In this document: piece by piece, positions 57,437 through 64,000 of the stretch
Position numbering within the stretch: the stretch's first letter is position 1
How the letters are laid out: each line of letters begins with the position of its first letter
Source of the DNA: an uncultured Gammaproteobacteria bacterium
GTDB taxonomy: Bacteria > Pseudomonadota > Gammaproteobacteria > Eutrophobiales > Eutrophobiaceae
NCBI GenBank assembly: GCA_951812995.1
Contig: CATOTD010000003.1
Span: forward strand, 1 to 64,000
Length of the DNA stretch: 64,000 nt
Reading direction: 5' to 3'
Made by a program: the position numbers and the translations under genes
The notes under the pieces: generated by a model
What the model saw: only the letters and a program-made list of their open reading frames with translations
The model's database searches: none
What the model was told of the DNA's origin: nothing

Positions 57437-57502
57437 ACAGATTTTGCAATTTATGAGGACGTATATTTAATCAATATCGGGTCGATACCGAATGTCTACA
57501 AA

Positions 57503-58546
<1,044 letters not shown>

Positions 58547-58552
58547 TTAACA

Positions 58553-59044
58553 TCAGGATTGAATGGCTGTATTGCCACGTGAAATACCCGAAATACCAGA
58601 ACGGACAACTTCCAGGATCATGTCCTCATCGAGGGTTGCTATAAAAGCATCTAGTTTTTCGCCCGTGCCGGTCATTTCGATGGTGTAGGTATTTTCAGAA
58701 ACATCAATAATCCGCCCACGAAAAATATCGACCATGAGTTTAATTTCATCACGATCTTCTTTTTTGGCGGCCAATTTTATCAACATCAATTCGCGTTCAA
58801 TATGGCGATATTCATTCAGGTCTATTACCTTGACCACATCGACGAGTTTATTCAACTGTTTGGTTATCTGTTCGATAATTGCGTCTGATCCACTGGTTAC
58901 CAGGGTCATGCGAGAGATTGTTGGGTCTTCAGTTGGTGCCACGGTTAGCGATTCAATGTTAAATGCACGCGCAGAAAAGAGTCCGGACACCCGCGATAAG
59001 GCACCTGCTTCATTTTCCATAAGTAAGGAAAGAATATGACGCAT
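58553..59044 (-). CDS. ilvH: acetolactate synthase small subunit
   Basis: 163 aa from ATG 59044 (MRHILSLLMENEAGALSRVSGLF), one base after the ilvB stop; the track's start lies inside ilvB. The N-terminal ACT domain binds valine for feedback inhibition (SRMTLVTSGSDAIIEQITKQL). Confidence 0.95.
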   Translation of the reverse strand: MRHILSLLMENEAGALSRVSGLFSARAFNIESLTVAPTEDPTISRMTLVTSGSDAIIEQITKQLNKLVDVVKVIDLNEYRHIERELMLIKLAAKKEDRDEIKLMVDIFRGRIIDVSENTYTIEMTGTGEKLDAFIATLDEDMILEVVRSGISGISRGNTAIQS

Positions 59045-59045
59045 T

Positions 59046-60788
59046 TCAGGCCAGTTCTCGGTCCGTGGACAAGTGCATCTCATGCTGGCCTTTACCGGCG
59101 GCAATCATGGGATACACATTTTCTGTTTGATCTGTTACAAAATCGACCAACACCGTCCGTTCTTCCAAGGCGAGTGCTTCTTTTAACGCCCCTTCCACAG
59201 CACTGGTCTCTTCTATACGCAGGCCGACATGACCATAGCTTTCAGCCATTTTGACAAAATCAGGCAGGGCTTCCATATAAGAATTTGAATAACGTCCCGA
59301 ATAAAAAAATTCTTGCCATTGCCGCACCATGCCCATATAGCGGTTGTTCAGACTGATAATCTTGATAGGCGTTTCGTATTGCAAACAAGTAGATAATTCC
59401 TGTATGCACATGACCAGACTGGCCTCACCCGTTATACAGACAACCGTCTCGTCTGGAAACGCGAGTTTCACCCCCATCGCGGCCGGCAAACCGAATCCCA
59501 TGGTGCCTAAGCCACCCGAGTTGATCCAGCGTCGTGGTTTATCAAACTTATAAAATTGTGCGGCCCACATCTGATGTTGCCCGACATCGGATGTGACATA
59601 GGCATCGCCTTGCGTTAGTTCCCACAATTTTTCGATAACATACTGCGGCTTAATAACCTGACTCGACCGATCAAATTGCAGGCAATCAAGTGCCGCCCAG
59701 TCATGCACCTGTTGCCACCAGGCCTTGAGTGCTTTGGCATCAGGTTTATCATTACTATTTTTGAGTAGATCAATTAAATCCGTCAGCACGTTTTTAACGT
59801 CGCCCACGATAGGAATATCAACGGGTACATTTTTGGCGATAGAGGCGGGATCAACATCAATCTGAACAATCTTTGCGTAAGGACAAAATTTTTCCAGATC
59901 GCCCGTTACCCGATCATCAAATCTAGCCCCAATGGCGATGAGTACATCACAATAATGCATCCCCATATTCGCCTCATACGTCCCGTGCATACCGAGCATC
60001 CCGATAAATTGTTTATCAGTCGCCGGGAAAGCACCGAGTCCCATTAAGGTATTTGTAATTGGATAGCCAAGCAAACGTGTAAATTCGGTCAGCTCCCCAC
60101 TGGCTGCACTAAGGATGACACCACCACCAGTATAGATCATCGGTTTTTTGGCCGACAATATTAATTGCGCCGCCTTCTTCATTTGCCAAAGATTACCCTT
60201 TGCAACCGGACGATACGAACGCAATGTGATTGTGTCTGGATAATCATATTCACAGGTATCTGCCGTAATATCTTTTGGAATATCGACCACAACCGGGCCA
60301 GGCCTGCCGGTTGTCGCAATGTAGAAGGCCTTTTTTATCGTTATGGCTAAATCCTTTACATTTTTTACGAGGAAATTATGCTTCACACAGGGGCGTGTGA
60401 TGCCAATTGCATCCACTTCCTGAAAGGCATCATTGCCAATCACCTGTGTCGGTACTTGCCCGGTAAAAACAACTAACGGAATCGAATCCATATATGCAGT
60501 TGCAATGCCAGTGACGGCATTGGTTGCGCCCGGGCCCGAGGTGACCAGCACCACGCCTGGTTTTCCAGTCGCGCGGGCATAGCCATCGGCCGCATGTGTT
60601 GCACCTTGTTCATGGCGCACGAGAATATGTTCAACAGCGTCTTGTTTGTAAAGCTCATCATAGATATGCAATACAGCACCACCCGGATAGCCAAATAAAT
60701 GTTTGACCCCCTCATCTTTGAGTGCGCGACAGAATATTTCCGCACCACGTAATAGCTCTCTTTTTTTAGCCACAGCCTTGCCAATCAC
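59046..60788 (-). CDS. ilvB: acetolactate synthase large subunit
   Basis: 580 aa ThDP enzyme joining two pyruvates (or pyruvate plus 2-oxobutyrate). The catalytic Glu is in VRHEQGATHAADGYAR; ThDP/Mg motif CITGEASLVMCIQEL with the Asn in SLNNRYMGM. FAD region DARFDDRV-like IGARFDDRVTGD. First gene of the operon; 335 bp of untranslated DNA lie upstream. Confidence 0.94.
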   Translation of the reverse strand: MIGKAVAKKRELLRGAEIFCRALKDEGVKHLFGYPGGAVLHIYDELYKQDAVEHILVRHEQGATHAADGYARATGKPGVVLVTSGPGATNAVTGIATAYMDSIPLVVFTGQVPTQVIGNDAFQEVDAIGITRPCVKHNFLVKNVKDLAITIKKAFYIATTGRPGPVVVDIPKDITADTCEYDYPDTITLRSYRPVAKGNLWQMKKAAQLILSAKKPMIYTGGGVILSAASGELTEFTRLLGYPITNTLMGLGAFPATDKQFIGMLGMHGTYEANMGMHYCDVLIAIGARFDDRVTGDLEKFCPYAKIVQIDVDPASIAKNVPVDIPIVGDVKNVLTDLIDLLKNSNDKPDAKALKAWWQQVHDWAALDCLQFDRSSQVIKPQYVIEKLWELTQGDAYVTSDVGQHQMWAAQFYKFDKPRRWINSGGLGTMGFGLPAAMGVKLAFPDETVVCITGEASLVMCIQELSTCLQYETPIKIISLNNRYMGMVRQWQEFFYSGRYSNSYMEALPDFVKMAESYGHVGLRIEETSAVEGALKEALALEERTVLVDFVTDQTENVYPMIAAGKGQHEMHLSTDRELA

Positions 60789-61123
60789 CTTGATTTTTAT
60801 TGTATCGGAACGGTCAGAAGTTACTGAGATTACAGCGTCAGGTCAAGTCATGTCTCGGGATATATGCGGGGAAGCTACGGTTAGCCTGGTTAGCCCAGCT
60901 AAACCCGACCACTGCAACCTATAAACCAAACCTGTAAAACAACATTCTCCTGCAATATTTGCCCAGCATTAAGCGCGTCATAACGCTGGTATCAGGCCTG
61001 TTGCCGCTTTGTTTTATACTGGCTTTCCAGCACGGCAATGGAAACGCAAAACCCCGACCGCTTGCCACCTGGCAGTACGTCACATTTTGCCTATCACTGG
61101 GCCTATCAGTCAATATAATTCTG
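60789..61123. other. 335-bp gap between ilvB start and sucD end
   Basis: Should contain the ilv promoter and leader. No branched-chain leader peptide rich in Leu/Val/Ile codons, riboswitch or terminator was recognised by eye. The plus-strand ORF 60959-61168 has no support and is probably chance. Confidence 0.5.
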
Positions 61124-61996
61124 TTATTCAAGACTGCTGGCAATGGCCGATCCAAGTTCGCCAGGTGACCGGACGGTTTTAACATTTGCGTCTGCCAGGG
61201 CGGTAAATTTATCATCGGCCGTGCCTTTGCCACCTGAGATAATCGCGCCCGCATGTCCCATGCGCTTACCCGGCGGTGCGGTGACCCCGGCAATGTAGCC
61301 AACGACAGGCTTGGTCACATGTGCCTTGATGAATTGCGCGGCTTCTTCTTCGGCGGTGCCGCCAATCTCACCGACCATGATGATGCCTTTTGTATCTGGG
61401 TCCTCTTCAAATAGACGTAAGCAATCGATGAAGTTTGTGCCGTTAATCGGATCCCCACCAATGCCGACACAGGTACTTTGTCCAAGTCCGTTCAACGTTG
61501 TTTGATGCACGGCTTCGTAAGTCAAGGTGCCAGAACGAGAGACGATGCCTATGCTCCCCACTTTATGAATACGACCCGGCATGATGCCTATCATACACTG
61601 CCCTGGTGTGATGATGCCCGGACAGTTAGGCCCGATCAGGCGCACGTTTGCGCGTTGATCAAGATAAGCACGTACGCGCACCATATCCAACACGGGTATG
61701 CCTTCGGTGATGCAGACGATGATGTTGATGCCAGCTTCTGCCGCCTCGGCAATGGCCTCAAACGCGAACGGGGCCGGCACCATTATCATGCTTGCATTAG
61801 CGCCGGTTGCATTGACGGCATCAGCAACCGTATCAAATACCGGTCGGTCCAGGTGTCTCTCACCGCCTTTCCCTGGTGTCACGCCGCCGACCACTTGCGT
61901 CCCATACTCAATCGCAAGACCCGCATGAAATGTACCTTGGCGGCCGGTAAACCCCTGGATAATAACCTTGGTGTCTTTGTTGATTAAGATAGCCAT
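61124..61996 (-). CDS. sucD: succinyl-CoA synthetase, alpha subunit
   Basis: 290 aa. CoA-binding N terminus ([27 protein letters not shown]) and the phosphohistidine in [14 protein letters not shown]-cycle substrate-level phosphorylation together with SucC. It starts at the base where sucC ends. Confidence 0.96.
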   Translation of the reverse strand: MAILINKDTKVIIQGFTGRQGTFHAGLAIEYGTQVVGGVTPGKGGERHLDRPVFDTVADAVNATGANASMIMVPAPFAFEAIAEAAEAGINIIVCITEGIPVLDMVRVRAYLDQRANVRLIGPNCPGIITPGQCMIGIMPGRIHKVGSIGIVSRSGTLTYEAVHQTTLNGLGQSTCVGIGGDPINGTNFIDCLRLFEEDPDTKGIIMVGEIGGTAEEEAAQFIKAHVTKPVVGYIAGVTAPPGKRMGHAGAIISGGKGTADDKFTALADANVKTVRSPGELGSAIASSLE

Positions 61997-63165
61997 TATT
62001 GCACACCTCCTACCGCCGCGACTGCTTTTGCGGCCGCATCGTTGAGGTCGTCAGCTGTGAGCAGTGTCAGCCCGCTTGCAGTGAGTGCGGCCTTGCCTTC
62101 ATTAACGTTGGTGCCTTCTAGTCGAACGACAACGGGCACCGCTATGCCGACTTCTTTAACCGCTTGAATAATGCCCTCGGCAATGAGGTCGCAACGCACG
62201 ATGCCACCAAAGATATTGACCAGTATGGCCTTGACGTTTTTGTCTGAAACAATCAGCTTGAAGGCCTCTGCGACCTTTTCTGCTGTCGCGCCACCCCCCA
62301 CATCAAGAAAGTTAGCGGGACTTCCGCCCTGTAATTGAATAATATCCATCGTCGCCATCGCCAACCCGGCACCGTTTACCATGCAGGCAATATTGCCATC
62401 TAACGTAATGTAATTTAGATCAAACTGTCGCGCGCTATTTTCTTTTTCGTCTTCCTGGCTGGCATCACGCAATGTTTCTAATTGTGCCTGTCTGAAAAGG
62501 GCATTGTCATCCACGCCAATCTTTGCATCGATGGCGACTAAATCGCTGTTTTTATTGACGATAAGCGGATTGATTTCAACCAGGCTCAGATCTTTTTCCG
62601 TAAATAATTTATAGAGACCTTGTAGTATCGACGTTAATTGCTTTCTTTGTTTGTCATCAAACCCCAGCGCGAAACCGATGCGTCGACATTGATGCGATTG
62701 CAGACCAAGCACAGGGTCGACGGTGACACTGATAATTTTGTCAGGTTGCGTGGCAGCCACTTCTTCAATATCCATGCCCCCTTCGGTTGAAGCCATAATG
62801 GCAACGCGGCGGCTAGCACGATCAACCACTAGGCCAAGATATAATTCAGAATCAATATCAGACAATGATGCGATCAGGACACAATTAACGGGTTGTCCAT
62901 GGGGTGCGGATTGTTTTGTTACCAGTTGCGAACCTAGTAAGGAGCCAACAATGGATTCGAGTTCATCATGCCCGCGCGCTATTTTTACGCCGCCCGCTTT
63001 ACCACGACCACCGGCATGAACCTGTGCTTTTACTATCCAGCTATCGCCACCGATCTCTGCCACGCAGTGTTTTGCGTCTTCGACAGTGTGTGCAACATGG
63101 CCGGTAGGTGTTGGTATACCGTAGTCCTCGAATAGTTTTTTAGCCTGGTATTCGTGTAGATTCAT
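61996..63165 (-). CDS. sucC: succinyl-CoA synthetase, beta subunit
   Basis: 389 aa. ATP-grasp domain starting [22 protein letters not shown], nucleotide site [17 protein letters not shown], and C-terminal CoA-ligase domain ([15 protein letters not shown]). The oxoglutarate dehydrogenase genes that often precede sucC are not found upstream. Confidence 0.96.
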   Translation of the reverse strand: MNLHEYQAKKLFEDYGIPTPTGHVAHTVEDAKHCVAEIGGDSWIVKAQVHAGGRGKAGGVKIARGHDELESIVGSLLGSQLVTKQSAPHGQPVNCVLIASLSDIDSELYLGLVVDRASRRVAIMASTEGGMDIEEVAATQPDKIISVTVDPVLGLQSHQCRRIGFALGFDDKQRKQLTSILQGLYKLFTEKDLSLVEINPLIVNKNSDLVAIDAKIGVDDNALFRQAQLETLRDASQEDEKENSARQFDLNYITLDGNIACMVNGAGLAMATMDIIQLQGGSPANFLDVGGGATAEKVAEAFKLIVSDKNVKAILVNIFGGIVRCDLIAEGIIQAVKEVGIAVPVVVRLEGTNVNEGKAALTASGLTLLTADDLNDAAAKAVAAVGGVQ

Positions 63166-63396
63166 GTGCCATCCTTAAACAATAAATAGATTGAGAAACA
63201 AGTTAAAACATCCTGCTTTAATAATAGTCACTAATAGTCTTGACTTGAAATTAGAGAAATATCCGCCGCCCGTATAGAGTGATGAATATTAGTTTAACCA
63301 ATAGCTTATATCAATTCGTGTCCGCGTTTCGACTTATATCGCGTACAATAATACATGCCAAGCTGGCCAGATAAAATAGGTACTTGTTAAAACGTA

Positions 63397-64000
63397 ATGG
63401 AAAACACCCACAACAAACCGGCAATCACGTATTCGCAAAACGCCATGAATTGGCAAGCATTATCTTATTTCAATTATTATCGTATTTTACTGTCCGTCTT
63501 ATTTTTACTGCTGATATACATGGATCGCCTACCACAACCTTTAGGCGGTCTTGATAAGCCGCTGTTTTCCAACGTATGCCATATATACTTGTTGCTGGCA
63601 ATAGTATTCAATTTTCTTATACACGTTCAATTCCCAAGATTTAAACGCCAGATTGCAATTCACGTATTAACAGACATCATCATATTGAGTTTATTGATGT
63701 ATGCAAGTGATGGGCTCAGTAGCGGATTTGGCTTACTCATCGCAATTGCAGTAGCCGGAGGCAGCCTTCTCAGAGTAGATAAAATTGCAATCTTGTTGGC
63801 CGCAATCGCAACCCTGAGTGTTTTGGGGCATGAACTTTACATACAGTTTATTGTATTTCATGTCCATGCCACGCCGAATTACACCCATGCTGGCATTTTA
63901 GGGGCGACATTTTTTATAACAACAATCATTGGGAATATATTAGCCACCAGAGCCAAAAAAACCGAAATATTGGCGAAAAAGCAGGCCATTGAAATAGATG
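63397..64000 (+). CDS. pilS: PilS-type sensor histidine kinase, N-terminal part
   Basis: Absent from the ORF track because it runs off the window. ATG 63397 begins MENTHNKPAITYSQNAMNWQ. The visible 201 residues contain about six membrane helices, in the pattern of PilS (FNYYRILLSVLFLLLIYM, FNFLIHVQFPRFKRQIAIHV, DIIILSLLMYASDGLSSG), ending just before the PAS and kinase domains. PilS-PilR controls type IV pilin expression. The 231-bp gap from sucC should hold both divergent promoters. Confidence 0.8.
   Translation, partial: MENTHNKPAITYSQNAMNWQALSYFNYYRILLSVLFLLLIYMDRLPQPLGGLDKPLFSNVCHIYLLLAIVFNFLIHVQFPRFKRQIAIHVLTDIIILSLLMYASDGLSSGFGLLIAIAVAGGSLLRVDKIAILLAAIATLSVLGHELYIQFIVFHVHATPNYTHAGILGATFFITTIIGNILATRAKKTEILAKKQAIEID

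Noticed and set aside
60959-61168. Plus-strand ORF of 69 aa between ilvB and sucD with a hydrophobic stretch.
   Set aside because: It overlaps the sucD 3' end, has no clear ribosome site and no family resemblance.

Overview
The window looks like a chromosomal segment from a gammaproteobacterium of moderate GC content. This is inferred from the gene set and gene order: alaC-hom-thrC-rpfE-like-recJ, tldD, mutS, ilvBHC, sucCD, pilS, yajD/yqcC-type genes and an E. coli-like tmRNA tag (ANEDNYALAA). Phosphoribulokinase (11178-12056) points to CO2 fixation by the Calvin cycle, so a chemoautotroph such as a sulfur oxidiser is plausible but not shown. No tRNA or rRNA gene was recognised; the only RNA gene found is tmRNA.

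Layout. 1-9000 is IS-rich: a first IS5-type copy, ssrA with its terminator, a MotA/TolQ-type plus OmpA/MotB-type motor pair, a second IS5 copy, an IS256 fragment, a nucleotidyltransferase relic and a dead IS256-type copy. 9.2-12.8 kb holds msbA, prkB and a ParA-type ATPase. 12.9-17.0 kb is a stack of nested insertion sequences between an RTX-repeat fragment and trhO. 17.0-25.8 kb holds trhO, a solitary molybdopterin oxidoreductase, a double-CDGSH protein, an SPL-type radical SAM gene with a nucleosidase-like partner, a broken phosphatase gene, a glycosyltransferase, an SDR and an SRPBCC-CBS protein. 25.8-30.4 kb is a second IS island: one intact IS5-family element, a dead IS256-type copy, an IS3 remnant and a fourth IS5 copy. 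This island cuts the last gene (Rieske ferredoxin) of a SUF operon (iscR-sufA-B-C-D-S-U-T, 30.5-37.2 kb, minus strand), whose promoter carries a good IscR type-1 site. 37.4-64 kb is mostly ordinary housekeeping: nnrU, secreted katG, recJ to alaC, nitrilase-tldD-mutS, small DUF genes, an EF-G2-like gene, yqcC/yajD, a Psd-like gene, ilvC-H-B, sucD-C and the start of pilS.

Two patterns are not explained by ordinary annotation. First, at least seven intergenic regions hold arrays with a strict 5-nt periodicity but degenerate sequence (purine-rich, G-rich units such as GAGTC, GGTCG, GGTCA, AGCGG). They look like one repeat family. Three are associated with a shared tail near ATCGCTTTAGTGCAAAGG, and one supplies the stop codon of a host gene. 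Second, two transposon families seem to have spread after they were inactivated: all four IS5 copies lack the block that should carry the catalytic Glu, three of the four share a nonsense codon, and both IS256-C copies share a nonsense codon and a lost catalytic Glu. This suggests movement in trans, or spread by recombination.
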